Notes: generated by a model not told the origin, from the letters alone. Positions 51,359 through 60,275 are shown, counted from the first letter of the stretch. The stretch is 64,000 bases of DNA from Paenibacillus sp. Soil750 (GCF_001428045.1 NZ_LMSD01000042.1:62001-126000); one strand, 5' to 3'. Program-made: numbers and translations.

Positions 51359-52222
51359 ATGATAAATCATTTACAGTTTGAAGTTTTCTTAAAAGTATAT
51401 GAAATCGGGAGCTTCACCAAAGCCGCTGAAAAATTAAATATGACTCAGTCTGCAGTAAGCCACTCCATTGCCGCATTAGAAAAGAATTTAGGTATTAGAT
51501 TATTTGAACGGGTGAATAGAACTGTAAAAATAACTCAGGCTGGTATATCTATACTCCCTCATGTAAGAGAAATTTTTAATCAGGAAGCAATTATTAAACA
51601 GAAAGCAAGAGAACTAGTTGACCTTGAATTTGGTCTAATAAAAATCGGTTGCTTTCCGAGTTTCATAGCAAAACTGCTTCCTGGACTTATTAAAAAATAT
51701 AATGAAATGTTTCCAAAGATCGAATTCCATGTATTTGAGGGGGATTATAACGACATCATTGAATGGGTTAAAGAGGGCAGCGTAGATTTAGGTATTTCAA
51801 TCAATTCAAGTGAATTAATTTTCGAACCATTAATTCATGATTCAATGCTTGTTGTTATGTCTGAATCACATCCTTTAAGGGATTCACCTGTTGTTACTAT
51901 AAAAGATATAGCTACTGAACCCTATATTAATGTAAAAGGATATGAAGAACTCCTAAATGAGATACTAAGAAACACGGAAATAAAACTAAATGTTAAATAT
52001 AGTTTTCATAATACTTATTCAATAATATCAGCCGTAGAAGCAGGATTAGGAGTTTCACTACTTCCTGAGTTAGCTCTTCCCAAGCATAATGCAAAAATTT
52101 GCAGCAAACCATTATATCCGACTTTTACTCGTACGATAGGAAGTGTTATAAGGTCGATGGAAACATTAACTCCTGCTTCTAGGTCGTTTATCAACTTTTT
52201 ATCTGAACAACTGATTTCATAA
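51359..52222 (+). CDS. LysR-family transcriptional regulator
   Basis: The 287-aa protein has the N-terminal LysR helix-turn-helix (FLKVYEIGSFTKAAEKLNMT then QSAVSHSIAALEKNLGIRLF) and the effector domain (LIKIGCFPSFIAKLLPGLI; AVEAGLGVSLLPELAL). GAGGAAGAG precedes the ATG. It is divergent from the GNAT gene at a distance of 128 bp, so that gene is the obvious candidate target. The local A+T content is higher than in most of the window. Confidence 0.9.
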   Translation: MINHLQFEVFLKVYEIGSFTKAAEKLNMTQSAVSHSIAALEKNLGIRLFERVNRTVKITQAGISILPHVREIFNQEAIIKQKARELVDLEFGLIKIGCFPSFIAKLLPGLIKKYNEMFPKIEFHVFEGDYNDIIEWVKEGSVDLGISINSSELIFEPLIHDSMLVVMSESHPLRDSPVVTIKDIATEPYINVKGYEELLNEILRNTEIKLNVKYSFHNTYSIISAVEAGLGVSLLPELALPKHNAKICSKPLYPTFTRTIGSVIRSMETLTPASRSFINFLSEQLIS

Positions 52223-52296
52223 TCTTGTTGTTTTAATAAAACTAAAGCCTTAATGTTATTATAAAGTGAAGATGTCTATAAAAACCAAAAACCACA

Positions 52297-52314
52297 CTAA
52301 CGTTCCCCTTAGCG
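52297..52314. repeat. CTAACGTT...TTAGCG palindrome, copy B
   Basis: CTAACGTTCCCCTTAGCG overlaps the 3' end of the DinB gene and supplies its TAA stop. It is the same motif as copies A and C. Confidence 0.5.
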
Positions 52315-52797
52315 TAACAACTGGGGTTTGATGAGATCTTTGCCAATAACATTAGCTGACACAGGATTTTTGCCAACTTCTCTCGCCCAGACCGATAGTT
52401 GGCCAATATGGTGGATTTCATGTGCGATTATGTGACGCATTACTTCACCCCACGCATCGACGGCCACTTTCCCGTCCGGTTGGGGATCGTAAAATGGGCA
52501 AGTCTCCATACCTACGTCCCAAGAATGTACAAACGCTTGCACTTCAGGCCGGAGCGCTGCATCCAGGTTGCGAACTTTCTCCAAACTACTGTAGCTTTCA
52601 AAACTTTCTTGAAAATCTAACTTTCCCTGCAGGGAACGAATCCAACTCCACTCCACATCGATAATGTGAAAAAGAGTATGCAAAATCCCCCTGACTCCAC
52701 CTGTACGAATACGAAGCAGTTCCTCCTCCGGTACGTCCTCACACCACCGGTACCATTCTTCCCTGACCAACCAATTGTAACGGAACATAATTTGCAT
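52309..52797 (-). CDS. DinB/YfiT-family putative metalloenzyme
   Basis: The 162-aa four-helix-bundle protein has the family metal-ligand histidines in LHTLFHIIDVEWSW (about 45) and HIIAHEIHHIGQLSVWA (about 125-140). B. subtilis DinB members are DNA-damage inducible or act as thiol-dependent transferases; function here is open. Start has a GGAGGAA site. The gene stands alone. Its stop codon lies inside a repeated palindrome, so the last residues (PQLLR) could have been altered by that insertion. Confidence 0.85.
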   Translation of the reverse strand: MQIMFRYNWLVREEWYRWCEDVPEEELLRIRTGGVRGILHTLFHIIDVEWSWIRSLQGKLDFQESFESYSSLEKVRNLDAALRPEVQAFVHSWDVGMETCPFYDPQPDGKVAVDAWGEVMRHIIAHEIHHIGQLSVWAREVGKNPVSANVIGKDLIKPQLLR

Positions 52798-52905
52798 GAT
52801 ATTCCTCCGCTTCTTTCACGATTTAATTTAAGCTTACTATTCTGTCGAACAAAGAACCTAAGTTGAATCGTCCTTCTCGTTATCTATATACTACCACTTA
52901 TTGGA

Positions 52906-52927
52906 ACTATTCTGCCCGTTAGTTGAG
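52906..52927. repeat. ACTATTCTGCCCGTTAGTTGAG motif, copy F (imperfect)
   Basis: The segment ends CCCGTTAGTTGAG, the right half of the recurring palindrome, with a weaker left half ACTAT. Confidence 0.4.
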
Positions 52928-52949
52928 CGAATTCGAATTTTCAAGACAC

Positions 52950-53170
52950 AGTACTGGCGGCAAGGATATGCTTCAAATTCAGAACTTACGGCAAAAATAT
53001 GCTTCATAAATGAACTTGTTGGAATGAAAATAACCTAAAATCGAATGATTTTAGGCAAGAAATGATTCAAACTGTGGCAAAGAAATAGTTCAAGTCACAG
53101 TGAATATTGCTTGAGTACAACGACAAGAAAATACTCTCATTAGCGACAAGAAAGTCCCTACAATTATTAA
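52950..53170. repeat. Degenerate GGCAAGAAATgnTTCAA repeats
   Basis: About six loosely related units begin GGCAAGGATATGCTTCAAA, GGCAAAAATATGCTTCAT, GGCAAGAAATGATTCAAA, GGCAAAGAAATAGTTCAA, GACAAGAAAATACTC and GACAAGAAAGTCC. Spacing is irregular (about 22-65 bases). No gene is supported in 52860-53245; a minus-strand open frame here has no ribosome binding site. Confidence 0.4.
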
Positions 53171-53248
53171 AATCGCTGAATTTCACGACATAATGGCCAT
53201 AAAAAGATAACCTAACCCCGCCCGGTTTCTTTATGACCCGGACAGCAC

Positions 53249-53297
53249 AAAAACAGAGCAATAGCGGAATACACTTTTCCGTTATTGCTCTGTTTTT
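53249..53297. terminator. Terminator of the HxlR gene
   Basis: A 21-bp nearly perfect stem (53249-53269 with 53277-53297) flanked by A and T runs lies 24 bases after the HxlR stop. It is symmetrical and can work in both directions. Confidence 0.88.
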
Positions 53298-53320
53298 ATT
53301 TGATGATGCATCTCAATCTT

Positions 53321-53659
53321 TTATAACTGCAAGCCGAATCTCTTTAACTCAATAAATATGCCTTCCAACCGCTTTCCCTTTTCCGTCAACGTATATTCGA
53401 CACGCGGAGGAACCTCCGGATATACCTTCCTTACCAATATGCCATGATCCTCAAGTTCCTTCAATCTGAGCGAGAGTGTTTTGGGACTGATCCCCTCCAT
53501 GGCCTTCAGCAAATCGCTGAACCGCAACGTGCCATCGATAAGCAAATCCCGAATAATCAAAAATGTCCATTTTGTCCCAATGACATCCAGTGTTTTGGCA
53601 ATAGGACAAGGCTGTCCCGCTTTTCCTTTGTTCAGTTCGATTGGTTCTACTTCATGCAT
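53321..53659 (-). CDS. HxlR-family redox/aldehyde-responsive regulator
   Basis: The 112-aa winged-helix protein has the family signature CPIAKTLDVIGTKWTFLIIR with the conserved redox Cys near residue 18, LRFSDLLKAMEGISPKTLS and LRLKELEDHGILVRKVYPEVPPRVEY. Relatives (HxlR, YodB, CatR, HypR) derepress reductases on quinone, aldehyde or hypochlorite stress. It is divergent from an MdaB-like reductase and an SDR, its likely targets. Confidence 0.92.
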   Translation of the reverse strand: MHEVEPIELNKGKAGQPCPIAKTLDVIGTKWTFLIIRDLLIDGTLRFSDLLKAMEGISPKTLSLRLKELEDHGILVRKVYPEVPPRVEYTLTEKGKRLEGIFIELKRFGLQL

Positions 53660-53910
53660 GGGAACCTATCCCCCCGTACTTTTTTTATTTGATTTTTCCT
53701 AATCATATCACATTAATTCACTTTCGGAAACTATATGAAATAAATATCACTACTTCCCAAAATAAAGTTAATATATATATAATATCGTTGTTATCAAACA
53801 ACAACGTTCCTACCATGAGGAGGAAATTAACAGCATCCTTGCTTCCATTGCGCATGGCACATTTCTCGGCGTCGTAACTGAAAACTAAACTACAAAGGAG
53901 ATTTTTGAAA

Positions 53911-54462
53911 ATGAAAAATTTCTTAATTATTAACGGTCACCAAAAATACGGTTCATCAGAGGGAAGGCTGAACCAAACTCTAGTGGACAGTATGGTTAGT
54001 TTGTTACATGAAAACAACAGAGTAAAAACAACCACACTGCAAAAAGGCTATTCCGTCGAAGAAGAGCAGAAGAAGTTTGTCTGGGCTGACACGATTATCT
54101 ACCAAACCCCCATCTATTGGTTCAGCGTGCCAGGGTTATTAAAAACGTACATGGATGAAGTTTATGCGTACGGTTTATTTTTCAAGGGCGGTGATCAATA
54201 TGGACGAGGCGGATTGTTAACTAACAAAACCTATATGTTGTCGACTACCTGGAACGCGCCTGAAAAGGCATTTAACGATCCGATGCAGTTTTTTAAAGGA
54301 GACGGCTTGGAAGGAGCACTGGGACATTTGCATCGCGTTCAGGAGTTTCTCGGTATGCGCCCTTTAAAGAGCTTCGCCTGCTACGATGTCATCAAAAATC
54401 CGAACATCGACAAATATGTAACCGAACTCCATGCACATCTAAAAAATGTACTGAAATTTTAA
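53911..54462 (+). CDS. MdaB/KefF-type NAD(P)H:quinone reductase (flavodoxin fold)
   Basis: The 183-aa protein has the Flavodoxin_2 pattern FLIINGHQKYGSSEGRLNQT (phosphate loop), IIYQTPIYWFSVPGLLKTYM (about 65-85; P-x-x-W-F-x-x-P), DEVYAYGLFF and TTWNAPEKAF. It resembles E. coli MdaB, an FMN/FAD-dependent two-electron quinone reductase. Start: AAAGGAG lies ten bases before the ATG at 53911, while the frame extends to a TTG at 53905. It is first of a two-gene operon divergent from HxlR. Confidence 0.9.
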   Translation: MKNFLIINGHQKYGSSEGRLNQTLVDSMVSLLHENNRVKTTTLQKGYSVEEEQKKFVWADTIIYQTPIYWFSVPGLLKTYMDEVYAYGLFFKGGDQYGRGGLLTNKTYMLSTTWNAPEKAFNDPMQFFKGDGLEGALGHLHRVQEFLGMRPLKSFACYDVIKNPNIDKYVTELHAHLKNVLKF

Positions 54463-54489
54463 TTCAACTACCTACGAGGAGGAAATCAC

Positions 54490-55203
54490 ATGTTACAAAA
54501 TCAAAAAGTTATGATTATCGGCGGAAGTTCAGGAATCGGTTTGGAAACAGCAAAGCAAGCGATCGCACTTGGCGCGGAGGTGATCATTGCGAGCCGCTCG
54601 GAAGATAAATTACAAAAAGCAAAAGAGTTTCTTGGCTCCAATGCTTCGGCGTACACGCTGGATACGACAAATGAAGAGCAAGTAAAAGCTTTTTTTGAAA
54701 AAACTGGCCCGTTCGACCATCTGGTTGTCAGTGCAGCCGAAACATTCGGCGGATCTTTTCTACAAACGGATGCGGCCAAAGCGCGGCAACTTTTTGAAAA
54801 CAAATTTTGGGGCCAATACTACGCAGCGAAATACGGCGCTCCGAAACTTTCGCCGAACGGCTCAATCACCCTGTTCTCCGGAGTTGTCGCCTACAAAGCG
54901 ATGGTGGGTTCATCGGCACTTGGCGCAGTCAATGCAGCCGTATCGAGCCTGAGTCAGACTCTAGCTTTGGAACTTGCTCCAGTCCGGGTGAATACCGTTT
55001 CGCCCGGTATCATCGATACGCCATCACGCAGCAAAATGCCAGAAGACGCGCGTGCTAAATTATATACGGCGATCGCCCACAAACTTCCTGTGAAAAGGGT
55101 AGGAAAAGCGGAAGATGTCGCGCAAAGCGTACTGTACCTGATCCAAAATGGTTTCGTGACCGGAACTGTTCTCCATGTGGAAGGCGGGCATATTTTAGCT
55201 TAA
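54490..55203 (+). CDS. Short-chain dehydrogenase/reductase
   Basis: The 237-aa SDR has the cofactor motif MIIGGSSGIGLETAKQA and NAG-equivalent VVSAAET (about 78), and a Ser in LFSGVVAYKAM. The usual YxxxK catalytic pair is replaced around SALGAVNAAVSSLSQTLALE, so Tyr and Lys are missing at the expected places. ASRSEDK at the end of strand 2 suits NADP(H). GAGGAGG precedes the ATG, 27 bp after the MdaB-like stop. This divergent type of SDR is common near HxlR regulators; activity without YxxxK is uncertain. Confidence 0.88.
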   Translation: MLQNQKVMIIGGSSGIGLETAKQAIALGAEVIIASRSEDKLQKAKEFLGSNASAYTLDTTNEEQVKAFFEKTGPFDHLVVSAAETFGGSFLQTDAAKARQLFENKFWGQYYAAKYGAPKLSPNGSITLFSGVVAYKAMVGSSALGAVNAAVSSLSQTLALELAPVRVNTVSPGIIDTPSRSKMPEDARAKLYTAIAHKLPVKRVGKAEDVAQSVLYLIQNGFVTGTVLHVEGGHILA

Positions 55204-55508
55204 TTACTCCAGCTAAATACAACACACTTTTGAGAAACAAATAATGTTTCTTCGCGGAAGAGAATAATTGGAATAGCTGGCACCAAGCTGCTGGGCATCT
55301 TATTACACTCCCCCATTGACTGCAATTAAAGTATGGATCAATTTATCTCCAACTTGTCTAGGAAGATTATATACCATGTCTTTCTAGACAATTTTCTCAC
55401 TTTGTAGGGATATTCTTGTCGCTAGCATGTTTTGCAGGTATTTTCATGTTGTTGTACTTCTTGAATCATATATTTGCCGCAGCAGCAAGGAAATGCTTCC
55501 AAAATCAC

Positions 55509-55546
55509 AATAAAACGGAGTCCGTAGCCGCAGATCCCGTTTTATT
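55509..55546. terminator. Hairpin of the hairpin-plus-palindrome element, copy C
   Basis: AATAAAACGG (55509-55518) pairs perfectly with CCGTTTTATT (55537-55546). It lies 300 bp beyond the SDR stop, seven bases before palindrome copy C. Confidence 0.7.
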
Positions 55547-55552
55547 CATTGA

Positions 55553-55575
55553 ACTAACGTTATCCGTTAGCGTAA
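55553..55575. repeat. ACTAACGTTATCCGTTAGCGT palindrome, copy C
   Basis: CTAACG and CGTTAG flank a 5-base centre (CTAACGttatCCGTTAG), the cleanest copy of the recurring motif, followed by CGTAA as in copies A and B. Confidence 0.6.
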
Positions 55576-55749
55576 TCAAGTGGATTAGAATTCCCCAGTA
55601 CATTGCTTCCTTTACGCTCTAATGGCATATGAAATAGACTTACATCCTTAAAATAAAAAAACCGCGCAGCTGACGGGGATCTAAAAGCACTCAAGTTTGT
55701 TATTCCTAAGATGAGAAATGTATAGCTCTGACCTAATTTCCTACTTATC

Positions 55750-56652
55750 CTAATGCTCGCTGCGCAATTTGTCGGTGACTTCCAGGTAAAGGACTTGTAG
55801 AAATTTTTTAACATTAACCTTACCCTTCTCCGGCTTCCAATTCTCATCGATTTCTTTCATCTTCATTCGCACATCCTGGAATTCAAAATAAAGAGGCGCA
55901 TAATGCTCAAACTTGGGGTTGCCGTAATCCGTCAAGCCAATACTCGCTATATGGGTTAACGCAGCCAAAACGGTTCGACGAATTCGCTGTTCGACAGCTT
56001 TGCCTTCTTTCTCTACGTTCGCTTCATTTACCTTGTGGCAGCGGGCTACAGTTTCATAGAGCTCCTTCAGCGGTGGAATTCCTTCCCCTCTATGATGACG
56101 AATGAGATGCTCCATAATGTCCATCACATCGCGACTACCGCTGTCACCTACTATCCCTATATCCATGAGAATCGGCTGAAGGATTTCACGGACGCTTCGT
56201 TTTTTACGCGTACTCTCTGAACCTGTGTGCAGTAGACTTAGCTTGGTTAAAGATTCTTGGATTTCCTTCAAGGAGCGGCTAATCTTCCACTGCTCGTTAA
56301 CCTTGGACAGGACTGCTTCAACTTCAATCTTATTGATCGGCTTCTGAATATAGAATTCAACACCAGCTTGATAAGCCTTACCAATCATTTCTTTATTTTC
56401 AATTTGTGAAATCATCACGTACTTTCCTTGATAACCGCGCTCCTTCAATCGAATAATGGTCTCAATTCCATCTTGATCCGGCATTAGTAAATCAATGAGC
56501 ACGACATCCGGCGTCGTTTCCAGAAGAACTTTTTCTCCTTCGCTGCCGCTGTCTGCTGTCCCTACGACTTCGCCTAAACCACCTTTTTCAATGATTTTTT
56601 GCAGCATCAGTCTGCTTACCGCATCATCGTCTACTATTCCGAATGACAGCAT
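55750..56652 (-). CDS. glnL: GlnL/YcbB-family response regulator
   Basis: The 300-aa protein has a receiver (IVDDDAVSRLMLQKIIEKG, phospho-acceptor in VVLIDLLMPD, Lys in YIQKPINK) and a C-terminal YcbB domain (about 150-300; REILQPILMDIGIVGDSGSRD, then RRTVLAALTHIASIGLTDYG). This domain pair is specific to B. subtilis GlnL, which activates glutamine transport and glutaminase genes. It lies five bases after the kinase gene and ends the glnQHMP-glnKL transcription unit. Self-operon control is likely. Confidence 0.85.
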   Translation of the reverse strand: MLSFGIVDDDAVSRLMLQKIIEKGGLGEVVGTADSGSEGEKVLLETTPDVVLIDLLMPDQDGIETIIRLKERGYQGKYVMISQIENKEMIGKAYQAGVEFYIQKPINKIEVEAVLSKVNEQWKISRSLKEIQESLTKLSLLHTGSESTRKKRSVREILQPILMDIGIVGDSGSRDVMDIMEHLIRHHRGEGIPPLKELYETVARCHKVNEANVEKEGKAVEQRIRRTVLAALTHIASIGLTDYGNPKFEHYAPLYFEFQDVRMKMKEIDENWKPEKGKVNVKKFLQVLYLEVTDKLRSEH

Positions 56653-56657
56653 GATCT

Positions 56658-57983
56658 CTATGCTCCTTTTTTCAACGTATTTGTCAAAAAGGTAATTACA
56701 AAAGAGGTCTGAGAGCCCGGCTCGTCAGAGCGCAACAGAATGTCCCCACCTAGAGAATGAACAATATCTCTAACGTGAGAGAGGCCAATCCCTGTCGCAG
56801 CAAAGCCTTCCTGATTGAATTTCGTTGTGAAACCAGGTGCAAAAATCATCTCTTTATCCTGTTCAGAAATGCCGACACCCGTGTCGGATACGGTCAAGAT
56901 TGTCTCAACCCCCTGCTCATAAGCCCCTACACGGATTAATCCGTGATCTTCAATGGCTTCCACAGCATTAGATACGAGATTATTGAGTACAGTTAAAAGC
57001 GGGATAAATTGATCCGAGTAGTAGTCCGTTTGAATGTCGCTTGTAATTTGAATCTTTTTTCCGATCATGGTGCTGTATCCAAGGTTGGACTTGATGGCGA
57101 ATTCCACAACTTCAGCCAGCCTCATTTCGGCTGCGAAATCCCGATCAAACAGCTTTAACAAACCTGCGAGGATGCGTTGAGAATCCTTCTTTACTTCATG
57201 AATTTGCTGGGTAATTCCCAAAATGGTGCGAGCATAGCTTTTTAACCCCGTACTATTAACTTTTTCATATAAGTTATGGCTCTTCGCCGTTATTTGCTCA
57301 ATGGTTTCCATTGACTTTCGTAAGTAAAATACTTCGCCATACAAACCGCTATTCGTATTTAGCATTTGCTCAATACGCTTTTGTTGCTCAATATGCAAGA
57401 CTCGCATCTGATTAATGGTTACACTACTATAGATGCCGACCACAAAGTAACTTCGTACGACAGCGGTCACGGTAATAAACACGAATTGCTGGGAAAACAG
57501 GTACGGTGAATGAAAAATGAAGCTGCGCGCCAGTAATTCCAGTTCATTTGACATGAGGTCAATAACAGATAAGAATAATCCTAATATAAAGGGGTGAAAA
57601 CGATCCCATTTGTGCTTAATCAAGCTCATGGCAATCGCATAGGCTATATAATAAAATGTGGCTGATAAATGCATTTGCGCGCTCGCGCTGTAAGATAAGG
57701 CTCCATGCGAAATAATACCATCCTCTAACATCCGAAATAGCAGAACAGTGATGCCAGTAATTATACCTGTATACACATAAGGCAGATGCCTCATCAACAA
57801 CAAGCAGAGAAGAAAGGCACTGCTGCCAAGTCCGATTCTAAACACTTCACCACTGAAAGGTGTTATTTTAAACTCGCCGGCAATTGCCGTCACAATAGCG
57901 ATGAGAATCATTTGTAGCCCTTCGTTCTTCAATCGTCCCAGGCGCTCACCCCCTACAGTAAGTGCAGTTTGATACGAAGACAC
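56658..57983 (-). CDS. glnK: GlnK-like sensor histidine kinase
   Basis: The protein has six or so N-terminal membrane helices (starting ILIAIVTAIAGEFKITP) without a large extracellular domain, then a coiled region (HIEQQKRIEQML), a phospho-acceptor region with KSHNLYEKV/QQIHEVKKDSQRI, and a HATPase domain with LNNLVSNAVEAI, DTGVGIS and ATGIGLSHVRDIV. This architecture and the GlnL neighbour match B. subtilis GlnK. Start is uncertain: the GTG at 57983 abuts its AAGAGG site, while GAAGGG precedes an ATG at 57911 by six bases, giving 417 aa. It probably senses glutamine or transporter state. Confidence 0.8.
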   Translation of the reverse strand: MSSYQTALTVGGERLGRLKNEGLQMILIAIVTAIAGEFKITPFSGEVFRIGLGSSAFLLCLLLMRHLPYVYTGIITGITVLLFRMLEDGIISHGALSYSASAQMHLSATFYYIAYAIAMSLIKHKWDRFHPFILGLFLSVIDLMSNELELLARSFIFHSPYLFSQQFVFITVTAVVRSYFVVGIYSSVTINQMRVLHIEQQKRIEQMLNTNSGLYGEVFYLRKSMETIEQITAKSHNLYEKVNSTGLKSYARTILGITQQIHEVKKDSQRILAGLLKLFDRDFAAEMRLAEVVEFAIKSNLGYSTMIGKKIQITSDIQTDYYSDQFIPLLTVLNNLVSNAVEAIEDHGLIRVGAYEQGVETILTVSDTGVGISEQDKEMIFAPGFTTKFNQEGFAATGIGLSHVRDIVHSLGGDILLRSDEPGSQTSFVITFLTNTLKKGA

Positions 57984-58003
57984 CTCTTCTATGTCACATT
58001 CTC

Positions 58004-58654
58004 TTACACCATTCTTGATTCCAACCTGCGAGCTGCTAGCGAGAGCGCATAATTCACAGCAAAATACAGAAGAGCCACTAAAAATAGAATGGGCATGGTA
58101 TAATTATAGTTTTGTCCAATTACTATTTTCGCATGATGCATCAATTCAGGCAAGGAAATAACAATCGCAAGAGAAGTATCTTTCAACAGGGAAATAAATT
58201 GACTCACCAATGGTGGCACCATACGGCGCAGCCCCTGCGGAAGGACGATATGCCAGAGTGTTTGCACATAGCTTAGTCCTGAAGAACGCGCCGCTTCAAT
58301 CTGCCCTTTATCGATGGAATTTAGGCCGCTTCGCACAATTTCCGCGATCATTGCGCCTTCAAATAACGTTAATGCAAAAATAGTTGCATTCATGGCTCCA
58401 AACTTGATACCGATATCTGGTAAGGCGAATCGCGCAAAAAATATGATTAACAATAATGGTAAATTGCGTATGAGCTCGACAACGATAGCTAGAATTGGGG
58501 ATACCACCGTCAGCTTCGTATACCGAATTGTGCCGACGACACATCCCACGATAAAGCTCAAAACAATAGAGATCGTTGCGACTTTAAGCGTAATGTAGAA
58601 GCCTTCAAATACAAATCTTACATTATCTGCTGAAAAGGCATGTATAATATCCAT
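58004..58654 (-). CDS. glnP: Glutamine ABC transporter permease (GlnP type)
   Basis: The 216-aa permease starts with FEGFYITLKVATISIVLSFIVG and has VVELIRNLPLLLIIFFARFALP and the EAA loop GQIEAARSSGLSYVQTLWHIV. It forms a heterodimer with the paralogous permease encoded 20 bp upstream; the EAA loops of the two are almost identical (ARSSGLSYVQTLWHIVLPQG against AQSSGLTYLQTMWHIVLPQA). Confidence 0.87.
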   Translation of the reverse strand: MDIIHAFSADNVRFVFEGFYITLKVATISIVLSFIVGCVVGTIRYTKLTVVSPILAIVVELIRNLPLLLIIFFARFALPDIGIKFGAMNATIFALTLFEGAMIAEIVRSGLNSIDKGQIEAARSSGLSYVQTLWHIVLPQGLRRMVPPLVSQFISLLKDTSLAIVISLPELMHHAKIVIGQNYNYTMPILFLVALLYFAVNYALSLAARRLESRMV

Positions 58655-58674
58655 TCGTTCACCCCCTCTTAAAG

Positions 58675-59328
58675 TCAGTCCGTACGAGCTAATTTTCGTT
58701 CCAGACGTAAAGCCATGTAACTTAAAGGCAGCGTCAGTACTAGATATAGCACAGCAACGAAGATATAGGTATCGAACGTAGCAAAAGTTTCACTTGCAAC
58801 CTGATCGCCGAAATACATGAGATCAAAGCCTGCGAATACGCCTAGTACGGACGAGTTCTTAACGAGGTTTATGAATTGGTTGCTGAGCGGGGGTATCACA
58901 ATTTTGATTGCTTGCGGAAGGACGATATGCCACATCGTTTGAAGATACGTTAGTCCCGAGGATTGTGCAGCCTCAGACTGGCCTTTAGGCACCGACATAA
59001 TACCAGCTCGGATCGCTTCCGCAATAAAAGATGCCGTATATATCGTAAGACCTAAAGTTCCGCATACGAATCCACTTAGGGTAATGCCCATAGAAGGTAG
59101 CCCATAGAAGAATACAAAAACAACCAGCAAGAGCGGAATGTTTCGAATGAACTCCACATAGGCCGTACCTAACCATTTCAGCGGTTTCACCGATCCGATA
59201 CGAAAAATTGCAATGATCGTACCCAGCACAAAGCTACCAATTAAAGCTATAACGCTGGCAATGATCGTGTTAAAGAAGCCCTTCATATAGATATCAAAAT
59301 AGTCGATAAAAATCGAGAAATCTAGCAT
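58675..59328 (-). CDS. glnM: Glutamine ABC transporter permease (GlnM type)
   Basis: The 217-aa permease starts MLDFSIFIDYFDIYMKGFF and has VEFIRNIPLLLVVFVFFYGLP and GQSEAAQSSGLTYLQTMWHI. Start: GGGGGGAG precedes the ATG at 59328. The longer frame to 59370 would place the start inside the hairpin after glnH, so the internal ATG is preferred. Confidence 0.87.
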   Translation of the reverse strand: MLDFSIFIDYFDIYMKGFFNTIIASVIALIGSFVLGTIIAIFRIGSVKPLKWLGTAYVEFIRNIPLLLVVFVFFYGLPSMGITLSGFVCGTLGLTIYTASFIAEAIRAGIMSVPKGQSEAAQSSGLTYLQTMWHIVLPQAIKIVIPPLSNQFINLVKNSSVLGVFAGFDLMYFGDQVASETFATFDTYIFVAVLYLVLTLPLSYMALRLERKLARTD

Positions 59329-59350
59329 GTGCTCCCCCCTCATAGACAGA

Positions 59351-59376
59351 AGATGGGCAGCGGCAGCCACCCATCT
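59351..59376 (-). other. Intra-operon hairpin after glnH
   Basis: AGATGGG (59351-59357) pairs with CCCATCT (59370-59376) with a GC-rich interior. It lies 16 bases after the binding-protein stop, where such hairpins often raise binding-protein mRNA over permease mRNA. No T-run follows. Confidence 0.55.
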
Positions 59377-59391
59377 CTCCTCTTATTCCTG

Positions 59392-60255
59392 TTATTTGGA
59401 TGGCGCTTTGCCGATCCATTTCTCGTAAATTTTCGCGTATTGACCGCTTGATTCCAGCTTCTTCAGTCCTTCATTCACTGCGGCTTGAAGCGCTGTTTCA
59501 CCTTTTTTCATCGCGATACCGTAAGGTTCATCTGTGAACGGTTCACCGACTACTTCGAAGTTCTTATCCTGTTCCATCATGCCATAGAGGATGGCGTTAT
59601 CCGTGGTCAACGTATCGCCTTGACCTGCTTTCAGAGCGCTGAATGCATCTTGATAATTATCAAACTCCAGTATGGTGGCATCCGGAGATTTCGCTTTAAT
59701 ATTGGCAACGGATGTGGCGCCTTTTACAGCCAGTACCTTCGTTCCTTTTTTAACATCCGCGACACTCTTAATAGGGCTGCCCTTTTTGACGAGTAAGGAC
59801 TGTCCCGCTTTGAAATACACCTGAGAAAACTCAACTTGCTTCATACGCTCTTCGGTAATCGTCATCGTCGCAACAATCATGTCAATTTCTTTGTTATCGA
59901 GCATCGGAATACGCGTCTTGGAGGTTACTTCTTTAAACTCAATTTTCTTCTCATCGCCGAGAATTTCTTTGGCTAGTGCTTTTGCGATGTCAATGTCGAA
60001 GCCTTCAACCTCGCCTCCGGTCGGGTTTTTCAAACCAAACAGCTTCGTATCATATTTCACACCAACGACGACTTTGCCTCTACTTTTGATCTCATCCAGA
60101 ACAGTTGTCCCACCAGCTGGCTTCGTGGTGCTTGGAGCAACGCTTGCTGCTGGAGTGTTTGATCCGCCACCTGTTACACTCGTTGTAGAGGCACACCCTG
60201 CCAATGCGAATATGGTTGTCAACATCAACATGAAATTCCACTTTTTTGACATCAT
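59392..60255 (-). CDS. glnH: Glutamine/glutamate-binding lipoprotein
   Basis: The 287-aa protein has a signal peptide with lipobox LAGCAST and a Thr/Ser/Ala linker. The mature domain shows GKVVVGVKYDTKLFGLKNPT, VEGFDIDIAKALAKEILGD and IVATMTITEERMKQVEFSQV, the pattern of Gln/Glu/Asp binders (KxDtkPFG-like). Start: AAGGAG lies 12 bases before the ATG at 60255 and abuts an earlier ATG (60267), so the inner start is preferred. Confidence 0.88.
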   Translation of the reverse strand: MMSKKWNFMLMLTTIFALAGCASTTSVTGGGSNTPAASVAPSTTKPAGGTTVLDEIKSRGKVVVGVKYDTKLFGLKNPTGGEVEGFDIDIAKALAKEILGDEKKIEFKEVTSKTRIPMLDNKEIDMIVATMTITEERMKQVEFSQVYFKAGQSLLVKKGSPIKSVADVKKGTKVLAVKGATSVANIKAKSPDATILEFDNYQDAFSALKAGQGDTLTTDNAILYGMMEQDKNFEVVGEPFTDEPYGIAMKKGETALQAAVNEGLKKLESSGQYAKIYEKWIGKAPSK

Positions 60256-60275
60256 GGTTTCGTTCATCTCCTTAT

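Larger units (their letters stand above)
55204..55749. other. Intergenic region with hairpin and palindrome, no supported gene
   Basis: The stretch from the SDR to the GlnL-like gene has no open frame with a ribosome binding site. A short hydrophobic plus-strand segment near 55425-55480 (SLACFAGIFMLLYFLNH) could be a membrane-protein scrap. A hairpin and palindrome copy C are listed separately. Confidence 0.5.

Noticed and set aside
53067..53261. 64-aa open frame on the minus strand
   Set aside because: No ribosome binding site and it lies in a degenerate repeat region running into a terminator.
53800..53888. Short coding-like tail (EEEINSILASIAHGTF) before the MdaB-like gene
   Set aside because: No start codon or upstream domain; 20-odd residues are too few to call a gene fragment.
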